A stretch of DNA of 64,000 bases from Clostridium pasteurianum (GTDB taxonomy: Bacteria > Bacillota > Clostridia > Clostridiales > Clostridiaceae), in contig NZ_MCGV01000001.1 of NCBI RefSeq assembly GCF_001705235.1, forward strand, positions 4,282,181-4,346,180. Reading direction: 5' to 3'. Shown piece by piece: positions 25,735 to 34,334 of this stretch. The position numbers were made by a program, and so were the translations under genes. Position 1 is the stretch's first letter, and each line of letters begins with the position of its first letter. The notes beneath the pieces are model-generated. The model was not told the origin of the DNA and made no database searches. It saw nothing but the letters and a program-made list of their open reading frames with translations.

Positions 25735-28317
25735 ATGAAAGTCTCAACAACAAAAGAATTGGACGAAACATTCGAATTAGTCCAAAAAGCTCAAAAAGAA
25801 TTCTCTTATTATTCTCAAGAAAAGGTTGATGAAATTTTTAGAAATGCAGCTATGGCAGCTATTGATGCAAGAATAGAATTAGCAAAAGCAGCTGTCAAAG
25901 AAACAGGTATGGGATTAGTTGAAGATAAGGTAATTAAAAATCATTTTGCTGGGGAATACATCTATAATAGGTATAAGGATGAAAAAACCTGTGGAGTGAT
26001 AGAAAAAAATGAACCATATGGCATTACTAAAATAGCAGAACCCATAGGTGTTGTAGCAGCTATAATTCCTGTGACAAACCCCACATCTACAGCAATATTT
26101 AAATCTTTAATATCACTTAAAACAAGAAATGGAATTTTATTTTCACCACATCCTCGAGCCAAAAAATCAACAATACTAGCAGCTAAAATAATACTTGATG
26201 CAGCAGTTAAAAGTGGTGCACCAGAAAATATAATAGGATGGATAGATAATCCCACAATTGAATTAACTCAATATTTAATGCAGAAGGCAGACATAACTCT
26301 TGCAACTGGTGGACCTTCACTAGTTAAATCTGCCTATTCATCTGGAAAACCAGCAATAGGTGTTGGACCAGGTAATACTCCAGTAATAATAGATGATTCA
26401 GCTAATATAAAGATGGCTGTAAGTTCGATAATATTGTCTAAAACTTATGATAATGGAGTTATATGTGCTTCAGAACAATCAGTAATAGTTTTAAAATCAA
26501 TATATAATAGCGTAAGAGCTGAGTTTGAAAAAAGAGGTGCTTATATAATAAAAAAGGATGAAATGGATAATATGCGCCAACTAATATTTAAAGATGGAAG
26601 AATTAATCCTAAAATAGTAGGACAATCAGCGTATACTATAGCATCCATGGCAGGTATAATAGTTCCTAAAACTACAAGGATATTAGTAGGTGAAGTTACT
26701 TCTTTAAGTGAAGAAGAACCTTTTGCACATGAAAAATTATCTCCTATTTTAGCTATGTATAAGGCAGAGGATTTCGATGATGCTTTAAATAAAGCAGTAA
26801 CTCTTGTAAACTTGGGTGGACTTGGTCATACTTCAGGCATATATGCAGATGTAATAAAGTCACAAGATAAAATAGATAAATTTAGCAATGCCATGAAAAC
26901 TGTAAGAACCTTTGTTAATATCCCGACAGCTCAAGGTGCAAGTGGAGATTTATATAATTTTAAGATACCGCCTTCTTTTACTTTAGGTTGTGGATTTTGG
27001 GGTGGAAATTCAATATCTGAAAATGTTGGCCCTAAACATCTTCTAAATATAAAAACTGTAGCTGAAAGGAGAGAAAATATGCTTTGGTTCAGGGTACCAG
27101 AAAAAATATATTTTAAATTTGGTTGTCTCCAATTTGCTTTAAGAGACCTAAAGGAGTTAAATAAAAAAAGAGCGTATATAGTTACAAATAAAGATCTTTA
27201 TAATCAAAATTATGTTGAACCAATAATAAAAATACTTGAAAGTATAGGTATAGAATTTAAAGTATTTAGTCAGTTAGAAAAAGAAGCTGATCTAAAGACT
27301 ATTAGCAAGGGTGCTTCTGAGATGCTATCTTTTATGCCAGATACTATAATAGCATTGGGTGGAACTTCTGCAATGAGTGCAGCCAAGCTAATGTGGGTAA
27401 TGTATGAGCATCCTGAAGTAAAATTTGAAGATCTTGCAATAAAATTTATGGATATAAGAAAGAGAATATATACTTTTCCAAAACTTGGTGAGAAAGCTAT
27501 GTTAGTTGCTGTTACAACATCAGCAGGAAGTGGTTCAGAGGTTACCCCATTTGCAGTAGTGACTGATGATAAAACAGGAAACAAGTATACTTTAGCAGAT
27601 TATGAGATGACACCAAATATGGCAATTATAGATGCCGAATTAATGATGAATATGTCTCAAAAATTAACTGCCTATTCAGGTATGGATGCACTAGTTAATG
27701 CTATAGAAGCATACACATCTGTATATGCTTCAGAATACACAAATGGACTAGCATTAGAAGCTATAAGATTAATCTTAAAGTATTTGCCAGAAGCTTATCA
27801 TAATGGAAAATCAAATGAAAAGGCAAGAGAAAAAATGGCACATGCGTCTACCATGGCAGGTATGGCATCTGCTAATGCATTTTTAGGGTTATGTCATTCT
27901 ATGGCAATAAAATTAAGTTCCGAGCATAACATAGCTCGAGGCGTTGCTAATGCATTATTAATTGAAGAAGTAATAAAATTTAATGCAGTTAACAATCCAG
28001 TAAAACAGGCACCTTGTCCTCAATATAAGTATCCCAATACAATATTCAGATATGCTAGAATTGCAGATTATATAAATTTAGGAGGAAGTACTGACGATGA
28101 AAAAGTCACCCTTTTAATAAAGAAAATACATGAATTAAAAGAAGAATTAAATATACCAAAATCAATAAGTGATGCAGGTGTTTCACAAAAAAGTTTCTAT
28201 GATTCACTTGATAAGATATCAGAACGAGCTTTAGATGATCAATGTACAGGTACTAATCCTAGATTCCCACTTACAAGCGAGATAAAAGATATGTATGTAA
28301 ATTGTTTTAAAGGTTAG
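25735..28317 (+). CDS. adhE: Bifunctional aldehyde/alcohol dehydrogenase AdhE
   Basis: Cytoplasmic, spirosome-forming enzyme of 860 residues that reduces butyryl- or acetyl-CoA to aldehyde and then to butanol or ethanol with NADH. N-terminal aldehyde dehydrogenase domain (1-440) has the catalytic Cys244 in NGVICASEQ; the iron-dependent alcohol dehydrogenase domain (about 450-860) has GSGSEVTPFAV and the metal His pair in LGLCHSMAIKLSSEHNI. Length and sequence match C. acetobutylicum AdhE1 (862). The ribosome-binding site is weak (AGAAAG). First gene of a sol-type operon with ctfA and ctfB. An out-of-frame ATG overlaps four bases upstream. Confidence 0.97.
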   Translation: MKVSTTKELDETFELVQKAQKEFSYYSQEKVDEIFRNAAMAAIDARIELAKAAVKETGMGLVEDKVIKNHFAGEYIYNRYKDEKTCGVIEKNEPYGITKIAEPIGVVAAIIPVTNPTSTAIFKSLISLKTRNGILFSPHPRAKKSTILAAKIILDAAVKSGAPENIIGWIDNPTIELTQYLMQKADITLATGGPSLVKSAYSSGKPAIGVGPGNTPVIIDDSANIKMAVSSIILSKTYDNGVICASEQSVIVLKSIYNSVRAEFEKRGAYIIKKDEMDNMRQLIFKDGRINPKIVGQSAYTIASMAGIIVPKTTRILVGEVTSLSEEEPFAHEKLSPILAMYKAEDFDDALNKAVTLVNLGGLGHTSGIYADVIKSQDKIDKFSNAMKTVRTFVNIPTAQGASGDLYNFKIPPSFTLGCGFWGGNSISENVGPKHLLNIKTVAERRENMLWFRVPEKIYFKFGCLQFALRDLKELNKKRAYIVTNKDLYNQNYVEPIIKILESIGIEFKVFSQLEKEADLKTISKGASEMLSFMPDTIIALGGTSAMSAAKLMWVMYEHPEVKFEDLAIKFMDIRKRIYTFPKLGEKAMLVAVTTSAGSGSEVTPFAVVTDDKTGNKYTLADYEMTPNMAIIDAELMMNMSQKLTAYSGMDALVNAIEAYTSVYASEYTNGLALEAIRLILKYLPEAYHNGKSNEKAREKMAHASTMAGMASANAFLGLCHSMAIKLSSEHNIARGVANALLIEEVIKFNAVNNPVKQAPCPQYKYPNTIFRYARIADYINLGGSTDDEKVTLLIKKIHELKEELNIPKSISDAGVSQKSFYDSLDKISERALDDQCTGTNPRFPLTSEIKDMYVNCFKG

Positions 28318-28383
28318 TGTTTTATAATTTATCTATCTTTTTATTAATATTATTCTAAAAAGGATAAAGGGAAGTGTATTAAA

Positions 28384-29040
28384 ATGAATAATAAGATAGT
28401 TGAATTAAAGAAAGTAAAGTCGCTTTTTAAGGATGGTATGACAATTATGATTGGCGGTTTTTGTAATTGTGGTACACCAGGTAGATTAATTGATTTATTA
28501 GTCCGTTTGAATGTTAAAAACTTAACGATAATTAGCAACGATACCGGTTACCCTAATAAAGGTGTAGGTAAATTAATAGTAAATAATCAAGTAAAAAAGG
28601 TTATAGCATCTCATATAGGTACTAATCCTGAAACAGGAAAAAAATTTTTTAATAAGGAACTTGAATTAGAATTATCACCTCAAGGAACGTTAGTAGAAAG
28701 AATACGTGCAGGTGGCTCAGGTTTAGGTGGAGTACTTACTCAAACAGGATTAGGAACTTTAGTTGAAAGAGGAAAAAAGAAAATTCTTATAGGTGGAAAA
28801 GAATATTTATTAGAGCTTCCATTGAAGGCTGATATAGCTTTGGTTAAAGGCAGCATTGTGGATGAAGAGGGAAATATTTTTTATAAGGGGACTACAAAAA
28901 ATTTTAATCCTTACATGGCAATGGCTGCTAAAACAGTAATAGTTGAAGCAGAAAATTTAGTTAAATGCAATGAATTGGAAAAGGAAGAAACTGCAACTCC
29001 AGGAGTTGTTGTAAGTTATATAGTAAAGGGGGCTGCTTAG
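28384..29040 (+). CDS. ctfA: Acetoacetyl-CoA:acetate/butyrate CoA-transferase, subunit A
   Basis: Subunit of 218 residues. The heterodimer moves CoA from acetoacetyl-CoA to acetate or butyrate, recycling acids and giving acetoacetate for acetone. The N-terminal GGFCNCGTPGRLIDLL is the glycine-rich family-I CoA-transferase signature, and GLGGVLTQTGLGTLVE is typical for the alpha subunit. ATG 28384 follows GGGAAGTG, 66 bases after adhE. Its TAG directly abuts the ctfB ATG. Confidence 0.96.
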   Translation: MNNKIVELKKVKSLFKDGMTIMIGGFCNCGTPGRLIDLLVRLNVKNLTIISNDTGYPNKGVGKLIVNNQVKKVIASHIGTNPETGKKFFNKELELELSPQGTLVERIRAGGSGLGGVLTQTGLGTLVERGKKKILIGGKEYLLELPLKADIALVKGSIVDEEGNIFYKGTTKNFNPYMAMAAKTVIVEAENLVKCNELEKEETATPGVVVSYIVKGAA

Positions 29041-29706
29041 ATGATTATGGAAAAGAATACAGCAAAGAAGATTATAGCTAAAAGAGTTAGTAAAGAATTA
29101 AAAGATGGACAACTTGTAAATTTAGGTATAGGTATTCCTTCTATGGTTGCAAATTATATTCCTAAGAATTTTAAAATTGTATTTCAATCGGAAAATGGAA
29201 TAGTAGGCATGGGTGCAAAACCCAATCCAGGTAAGGAAGATAAGGATGTTATAAATGCTGGTGGACAGTATACAACGGTATCTAAAGATGGTGCTTTCAC
29301 TGATAGTTCTGTATCTTTTTCCTTAATTAGAGGTGGACATGTAGATGTTAGTGTGTTAGGCGCACTTCAAGTAGACCAAGAGGGCAATATAGCAAATTGG
29401 ATTGTGCCTGGGAAAATGCTTGCAGGTATGGGTGGAGCAATGGATTTAGTTAATGGAGCTAAAAAAGTAATTATAGCAATGACTCATACAAATAAAGGAA
29501 ACCCTAAAATCTTAAAAAAATGTACTTTACCACTTACAGCTAAAGCTCGAGCAAATTTAATTGTTACAGAACTTGGAGTGATAAAGATTGTCCCTGAAGG
29601 ATTATTGCTTACGGAGATTAATAAAAATACAAGTATAGATGAGATTAAGAAACTTACAGATGCAGATTTAATTATTTCAAATAAACTTAAAATTATGGAT
29701 AATTAA
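29041..29706 (+). CDS. ctfB: Acetoacetyl-CoA:acetate/butyrate CoA-transferase, subunit B
   Basis: Subunit of 221 residues carrying the catalytic Glu in [11 protein letters not shown], which forms the glutamyl-CoA thioester. [15 protein letters not shown] and [12 protein letters not shown] are typical of the beta subunit. ATG at 29041 has GGGGG eight bases upstream; ATG 29047 is an alternative. Last gene of the adhE-ctfAB operon. The product acetoacetate is used by the convergent adc gene. Confidence 0.96.
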   Translation: MIMEKNTAKKIIAKRVSKELKDGQLVNLGIGIPSMVANYIPKNFKIVFQSENGIVGMGAKPNPGKEDKDVINAGGQYTTVSKDGAFTDSSVSFSLIRGGHVDVSVLGALQVDQEGNIANWIVPGKMLAGMGGAMDLVNGAKKVIIAMTHTNKGNPKILKKCTLPLTAKARANLIVTELGVIKIVPEGLLLTEINKNTSIDEIKKLTDADLIISNKLKIMDN

Positions 29707-29732
29707 TAGTCTTAATTGCAGTGTTTAAAGTT

Positions 29733-29791
29733 GAAGAAGAACACCTTACTAGCAATTTTTTAAATTACTAATAAGATGTTCTTTTATATAA
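29733..29791. terminator. Two-way terminator between ctfB and adc
   Basis: AAGAACACCTTACTAGCAATT pairs with AATTACTAATAAGATGTTCTT with a few mismatches, followed by TTTT on the plus strand and preceded by the A-rich complement for minus-strand termination. It ends both convergent solvent units, as in C. acetobutylicum. Confidence 0.85.
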
Positions 29792-29803
29792 AACAAGTAA
29801 AAG

Positions 29804-30535
29804 TTATAGATAATTATATATAACTTTAGGCTTAGGAAGTGTTATATCTGCTATTATATGTGAACTAGAAATGATTTTTTTTACAGGTAAATCATTAAGT
29901 GGTGCCATAGCATGGTCAAATAATTGTAATCGTGCGGGACCTGTCCATGCTTCATGTACTGTTATGTCAGTGATTGTTGCACTTACAAGTTCACAAATTC
30001 TTGGACTGCCATCATAATTGGGTATTATTTTAAGCATATAGTTAGGTCGACAAATTTCATCTTTTGCTGCTTTAATATCTAATGCTTTATGTTTATATCC
30101 CATAGTAGCTGTTGCTACTCGTAATTTACCATATTCTAGTGTACCAACAAGAGTATCTGAGTCTACAAATAGTTTTGGATATCCTAATTTTTTAGGATAA
30201 GCACTAAGTTCCCTTCCAACAGCGATAGCAGGTTCATTATCTAAATACATCATATGGAGATAATCACCTTTAGTACCATTAAAACTTACGGGAATGCTCT
30301 GCCCGCTTTCTGTATAACAACCTAATCCGCTAGTATCATGCATTGCCATGATTTCAAATCTAACCAATGGTTTATCAACTTTTAATGGTTCTGGAACAAT
30401 TTTGCATAATGCATTTTTATCAGTAAGGTATATGATATTAAAATATTCACGATTATGAAATCTATATGGACCTCTAGGATATGCTGGTGAGTCTAATGGT
30501 GTGGTAAGTTGTTTAATTACTTCGCTTTTTAACAC
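29804..30535 (-). CDS. adc: Acetoacetate decarboxylase
   Basis: Enzyme of 243 residues that decarboxylates acetoacetate to acetone and CO2 through a Schiff base. The active-site Lys115 with neighbour Lys116 is seen in GRELSAYPKKLGYP, at exactly the position known for the C. acetobutylicum enzyme (244 residues). Start is GTG at 30535 with AGAGGCGA upstream. Its own transcription unit, convergent with adhE-ctfAB. The rest of the sequence is nearly that of C. acetobutylicum Adc from memory. Confidence 0.97.
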   Translation of the reverse strand: MLKSEVIKQLTTPLDSPAYPRGPYRFHNREYFNIIYLTDKNALCKIVPEPLKVDKPLVRFEIMAMHDTSGLGCYTESGQSIPVSFNGTKGDYLHMMYLDNEPAIAVGRELSAYPKKLGYPKLFVDSDTLVGTLEYGKLRVATATMGYKHKALDIKAAKDEICRPNYMLKIIPNYDGSPRICELVSATITDITVHEAWTGPARLQLFDHAMAPLNDLPVKKIISSSHIIADITLPKPKVIYNYL

Positions 30536-30981
30536 AAAAGTCGCCTCTTTAAAATTTTATATAATGACCTATCTTCACATTATAAATTACTTCAATACTA
30601 GTATTTAATTATAATATAACATATTTTTAATTATAAGTAAAATAATAGAATTAGTATTAGCAAGTGATTATTACTATACTTATTTTTAAAAATTATAATG
30701 GTTGAAAATACGGGGATTACAGAAAGGGTACAAAGGATAGTATTGAATAATATTTATGGTATTTAGTGGATCTTATTTGTATGAATAGAAAAGAGACATT
30801 ATCTGTTTTAAATTTGAAGGATTTTGTAGAAAGGGATGTATTGTTGAAGGAAGATTTAAACCAGAAGAAATGTGCAAGCATTAAAAATAGTTTTTGATGA
30901 TTTTATAGAAAGAATCATTAAAGGTGAAATTAAAAACTCATATAAAAAATAATTGAAATATACTCACATGGGGGAAACGCA
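30536..30981. other. Intergenic region between adc and the ABC-like gene
   Basis: About 445 bases. The left part must hold the adc promoter (minus strand) but no consensus is clear. The right part has short open stretches, such as 22 codons from 30698 and 26 codons ending at 30950, with Lys/Glu-rich translations. These may be remains of a decayed gene; I cannot name it. Confidence 0.3.
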
Positions 30982-32367
30982 ATGTTAAAAAAATTTGTTA
31001 ATCATTACTTTGTATTTGCAGTAATATGTGTGTTTATAGAGCAATCATTGGTAGCATTTTCTACATATTGCACAACTAATTTAGGAAAAACGGCGGGCAG
31101 TTATGCAGTTTTTATGTCTTGGCTAGTTTTATTTTTTATCTCGCTTATTTTAGTATTAATACCTAGATTAGTGATTAATGTTTTATTAAATAAATCAAAA
31201 TATAAAGTATTCAATGGTTTTATTAATGAATATAATGTTAATTTATATAATCATCCATATTTAAGAAACAATTCCGCATTTAATGAATCCCGTTCTGCAT
31301 TTTTTACGAATCAAACATGGATAACAGTTAATGACTCTTATAATTTTTTTCGTGACTTTTTAACAATTATTTTAAACTTAATATTAAATGCTTTTGTTAT
31401 TTGTTTGACATTAAGCTCAGTGTTCCTTATAGGATATTTTTGTGCATTTGCAATAGTTCTATTCTGTATTATTTGTTCTAGGAAGAAAGTAAAAAAGTAT
31501 AATATAGGTGTTCAAAATTCACAGGCTGCAATGAATGGTACATTATCAAGTGGCTGGAGCAGTATTTTAATTGGTAATAAATATAATTGGTGTAAGTGGC
31601 AGAAAAATTTTTACACTAAGTTAATAGCAGCTCAAAAATATAGTGTAAAGTCTGCAAAATTAACAGGTGAAATTTCAGTTATATCAATGCTTTTGAGTGT
31701 TTTACCAATAGTATTTGTGATTATTTTTATTCTTAGTACAAATCGAAATAATATGGCTATACTTACTACATTAATTGTAACTCTTCCACGTCAGGTTAAT
31801 ATGCTGCAAAATATGAGTATTTTAATTGAATATGGTATGTTGCTTACTGGAATTATGGCAAGCTTAAATAATATTGTAGAGAATATGGTTTTGCCAGAAA
31901 AGCTAAATCAGTATCAGGGAAATATTAATTGGCATAAGCTTTATATATTTTACCAAGGTACAAAAAAAAGCGCAGATTCTGTTAATAGCATTCAAAAGTT
32001 AACTAATAATTTTGAAAATGGGCGGTATACGATACGTGGGGAGAATGGCAGTGGAAAATCAACTTTACTTATGAAATTAAAAGAAATGTATGGTGATTAT
32101 GCTTTTTATCTTCCGTCATCATCAGAATTGTATTTTGAGAGATCTGAAGGTTCAACTGGTGAGAGAATGTTATCAAATTTACAAGAATTTTTGATGAGTA
32201 AAAATGCAAAATACATAAAAGTGATATTATTAGATGAATGGGATGCAAATTTAGATACAAACAATATTAAATATATTTCAAAAAAATTAGATAATATAGC
32301 CAAAGAGAAATGCATTATTGAAGTTAGGCATAGAGATAATGAGGAGAATACTATACTAAGATGTTAA
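30982..32367 (+). CDS. Divergent ABC exporter-like protein
   Basis: Protein of 461 residues: membrane domain with about six helices (1-285) fused to a short ATPase domain (about 310-461). Walker A is GENGSGKST and Walker B ILLDEWDANLDT, with an H-loop His in EVRHRD. The signature motif position reads STGERM rather than LSGGQ, and the domain is about 60 residues shorter than usual. ATG 30982 follows GGGGGAA. Peptide or bacteriocin exporters come to mind, but no substrate gene is adjacent. Monocistronic. Confidence 0.7.
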   Translation: MLKKFVNHYFVFAVICVFIEQSLVAFSTYCTTNLGKTAGSYAVFMSWLVLFFISLILVLIPRLVINVLLNKSKYKVFNGFINEYNVNLYNHPYLRNNSAFNESRSAFFTNQTWITVNDSYNFFRDFLTIILNLILNAFVICLTLSSVFLIGYFCAFAIVLFCIICSRKKVKKYNIGVQNSQAAMNGTLSSGWSSILIGNKYNWCKWQKNFYTKLIAAQKYSVKSAKLTGEISVISMLLSVLPIVFVIIFILSTNRNNMAILTTLIVTLPRQVNMLQNMSILIEYGMLLTGIMASLNNIVENMVLPEKLNQYQGNINWHKLYIFYQGTKKSADSVNSIQKLTNNFENGRYTIRGENGSGKSTLLMKLKEMYGDYAFYLPSSSELYFERSEGSTGERMLSNLQEFLMSKNAKYIKVILLDEWDANLDTNNIKYISKKLDNIAKEKCIIEVRHRDNEENTILRC

Positions 32368-32425
32368 AGTGAATCTATTTTTAAATGAGTTTACAAGAAG
32401 TTAATTACAAAATTTACAAATATGT

Positions 32426-32431
32426 TATAAT
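32426..32431 (+). promoter_or_regulatory. -10 box of peptide gene B
   Basis: Perfect TATAAT about 100 bases before the TTG start. A TTACAA 15 bases upstream is a poor -35 candidate. Confidence 0.4.
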
Positions 32432-32462
32432 ATATATATGAGAAAGCGATATAAGATATCTC

Positions 32463-32528
32463 TATTATCCCCATTGTAGGTTTTCTCAAACCATGGAAAG
32501 CTGTTGGGCGATTAACTAGGGGGTGATA
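32463..32528 (+). promoter_or_regulatory. Structured leader masking the ribosome-binding site (copy B)
   Basis: TATTATCCCC (32463-32472) can pair along all ten bases, two of them wobbles, with GGGGGTGATA (32519-32528), the ribosome-binding region of the peptide gene. Several positions differ from copy A on both strands of the helix, yet pairing is kept. The loop has a GGTTT/AAACC hairpin and GGAAAGCTGTTGGGC. Confidence 0.55.
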
Positions 32529-32530
32529 CT

Positions 32531-32710
32531 TTGAGTGATAAAATTGTTCTTGTAGCAATGTTTTGTATTACGACTCTAGGAATGGCTGCTATAGTATTTA
32601 TATCAACATATCTAAAAGATAAATTAACAATAAAAAATAAGACAAGCATAAAAGATGATGTAAAAAGTGAAACGGAAATTACTGCTGAAAAGAAAGATTC
32701 AAAAGATTAA
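32531..32710 (+). CDS. 59-residue membrane peptide, candidate type I toxin (copy B)
   Basis: Same length as the gene at 5896-6075, with MSDK start, one hydrophobic helix (about 5-27), TYLKDKLTIKNK after it and a charged Lys/Glu tail. About 33 of 59 residues match copy A. Start is TTG with GGGGGTGAT four bases upstream. It sits alone between the ABC-like gene and a SanA-like gene, so the unit of conservation is leader, peptide and trailer rather than neighbours. Toxin role inferred from size, topology and antisense layout only; an alternative is a small membrane regulator under RNA control. Confidence 0.6.
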   Translation: MSDKIVLVAMFCITTLGMAAIVFISTYLKDKLTIKNKTSIKDDVKSETEITAEKKDSKD

Positions 32711-32792
32711 AAATGCACCTAAGCTAAGACCAATAAGTGCATTTTTGATAATATCTTATATATCTATTGTTTCATAAGCCCAATAGACTTTC
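32700..32792 (-). ncRNA. Candidate antisense RNA overlapping the 3' end of peptide gene B
   Basis: Minus strand: two overlapping TATAAT boxes (32808-32798), then GGAAAGTCTATTGGGCTTA near 32794-32776, and a hairpin (32744-32711) with T-rich run that ends inside the peptide gene tail. Same order as at copy A. No clear -35 box. Confidence 0.35.
32711..32745. terminator. Two-way terminator after peptide gene B
   Basis: AAATGCAC (32711-32718) pairs with GTGCATTT (32737-32744), T-runs on both sides. Confidence 0.7.
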
Positions 32793-32880
32793 CTTTCATT
32801 ATATTATAATTGGTAATTAAATAGACATAGAAATTTTGATTTAGTTAATTTTGAAGATGAAGCAAATCTAAATTAACATA

Positions 32881-33003
32881 TTGTACTTATTATTGTAACT
32901 TAACTGTCACAATAATAAGGTACTATATAAACATAGATAGAAAAAGATAAATCGAATTACTAATATGCAAGCAGCCAGTTTGTCCCCCCTTACTGGCTGC
33001 TTT
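32881..33003 (+). other. Two strong hairpins, possible small RNA
   Basis: CTTATTATTGT and ACAATAATAAG form an 11-base stem around 32886-32921. About 45 bases later GCAGCCAGT pairs with ACTGGCTGC (about 32969-33001) around a loop with six C. T-run after the second is weak. The 376-base gap from 32711 to 33086 has no gene; this pair of hairpins could be a short RNA with its terminator, or just terminators. Confidence 0.3.
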
Positions 33004-33086
33004 GTTTGTTTAGTGAATTATATCATGGATTATTTACATGTTGAAAAATATTAGTGATAATGAAAATATAGGAGGATATACGTTAG

Positions 33087-33692
33087 ATGATATTATTATA
33101 TATTTTATGCTCAATAATATTGTGCTTTATGATTGAGTATGTTATCATATGCCACTATTTTAAAAAGGCAGCATATAATAATGGACGAAAAAGAGATGTA
33201 ATAATTGTACTTGGTTATCCAGCAAAACGAGATGGAAAAGTATCACCAATTTTGCGAGAACGGATAAATAAAGCGGCAGCGTTGTATCATAAAGGAATTG
33301 CAAAAATCATAATTTGCTCTGGGGCAGCGGTAGCTAATTGTTATGTTGAGGCTGATGTTATGGCAGAAGCATTGATTAAATTAGGAGTGCCTAATGGCAA
33401 TATAGTCCGTGAAAAACTTGCCCAAAATACATATGAGAATTTAGTAAATTCAAAGAAAATTATGCACGAGAGAAAGCTTAATACAGCAGTTATTGTATCT
33501 TCACCCTGGCATTTAAGAAAAGCCAGCACTTATGCAAGTAGGCTTGAAATTGATCATACAGTGGAGAAATCTAAATTTCCATGTGAATACATAATAATAG
33601 GTGTGGCAATGATTTATCTTTATTTATACACACAGACGTTTATAAATATTTTATGTTATAAGTATAAAAGAATTTTCAATCATCTACGATAA
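33087..33692 (+). CDS. SanA/YdcF-like DUF218 membrane protein
   Basis: Protein of 201 residues with an N-terminal membrane helix (1-20), a DUF218 domain (about 32-180) and a C-terminal hydrophobic segment (170-190). Typical motifs: VIIVLGYPAKRDGKVSPILRER, CSGAAVANCYVEADVMAEAL, ENLVNSKKIM and SSPWHLRKA. SanA/ElyC-type proteins affect envelope integrity; YdcF binds nucleotides. ATG 33087 follows TAGGAGGA. Monocistronic with terminator after it. Confidence 0.8.
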   Translation: MILLYILCSIILCFMIEYVIICHYFKKAAYNNGRKRDVIIVLGYPAKRDGKVSPILRERINKAAALYHKGIAKIIICSGAAVANCYVEADVMAEALIKLGVPNGNIVREKLAQNTYENLVNSKKIMHERKLNTAVIVSSPWHLRKASTYASRLEIDHTVEKSKFPCEYIIIGVAMIYLYLYTQTFINILCYKYKRIFNHLR

Positions 33693-33717
33693 AGTCAAAA
33701 AAATAGTATATAAGATA

Positions 33718-33752
33718 AGAATGGTAGAGACATTAGTCCTTGCTATTTTTTT
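33718..33752 (+). terminator. Intrinsic terminator
   Basis: AATGGTAGAGAC pairs imperfectly with GTCCTTGCTATT, followed by eight T. Confidence 0.65.
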
Positions 33753-33873
33753 TGACAATATTTATTTTTTTATTAAGTCCTGTGAGTAATAAAAGGTAAT
33801 TGTCATATATGGTATAATATACATAAAAATTTAAGCAGTACATATGTAAATAGCAATTTGGAGGTGAAGCTGT

Positions 33874-34284
33874 ATGAAAAAATATTTAATATCTGCTGTT
33901 GTAGTAAGTATGTTGATATTTTCTGCATGTGGCAGGCAAGAAGAAGGATATAGTAAATATGGTATCAAAAATGTTAGTAAAAATGATACTATTACTTATA
34001 GTCTTAAAGATAATGTAAATACAGATAGATTGCAAAAGTTTATAGATAATGTTAGTAAAGGTATAAAAGATAGGATTAATTTAGTCAGGTATACTACAGA
34101 AGGAGACCCTATAATTACGCAGTTATACTTTAATGGAAAATACATTCAAATATACATAGACAACTCTAAAGATAAATTTGGTGGAGCAAATAAAAATGAG
34201 ATTTTATATAATAAAATTAAGGGTGGAAAACAATTAAAAGATAATTTGTTAAAATATCTAAAAGATAATAACATCACAAATTAG
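33874..34284 (+). CDS. DUF4362-type lipoprotein
   Basis: Lipoprotein of 136 residues: signal peptide with lipobox LIFSAC (Cys about 19), then a small domain with GIKDRINLVRYTTEGDPIITQLYFNGKYIQIYID, the DUF4362 pattern. Function of the domain is unknown. It precedes an ABC ATPase/permease pair by 50 bases in the same direction and may be its accessory surface protein. ATG follows GGAGGTGAAG. Confidence 0.65.
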   Translation: MKKYLISAVVVSMLIFSACGRQEEGYSKYGIKNVSKNDTITYSLKDNVNTDRLQKFIDNVSKGIKDRINLVRYTTEGDPIITQLYFNGKYIQIYIDNSKDKFGGANKNEILYNKIKGGKQLKDNLLKYLKDNNITN

Positions 34285-34334
34285 TATTTATTATAAGAAG
34301 TAATTTGCAATATTTAGTGTTTGGAGGAAAAAAC

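Noticed and set aside
25731-25829. Overlapping 32-codon ORF starting four bases before adhE
   Set aside because: Out of frame, no better ribosome-binding site, and not supported by a match to the known enzyme start.
30698-30950. Short ORFs of 22 and 26 codons between adc and the ABC-like gene
   Set aside because: No ribosome-binding sites and no recognisable sequence; kept only as a note of possible gene remains.
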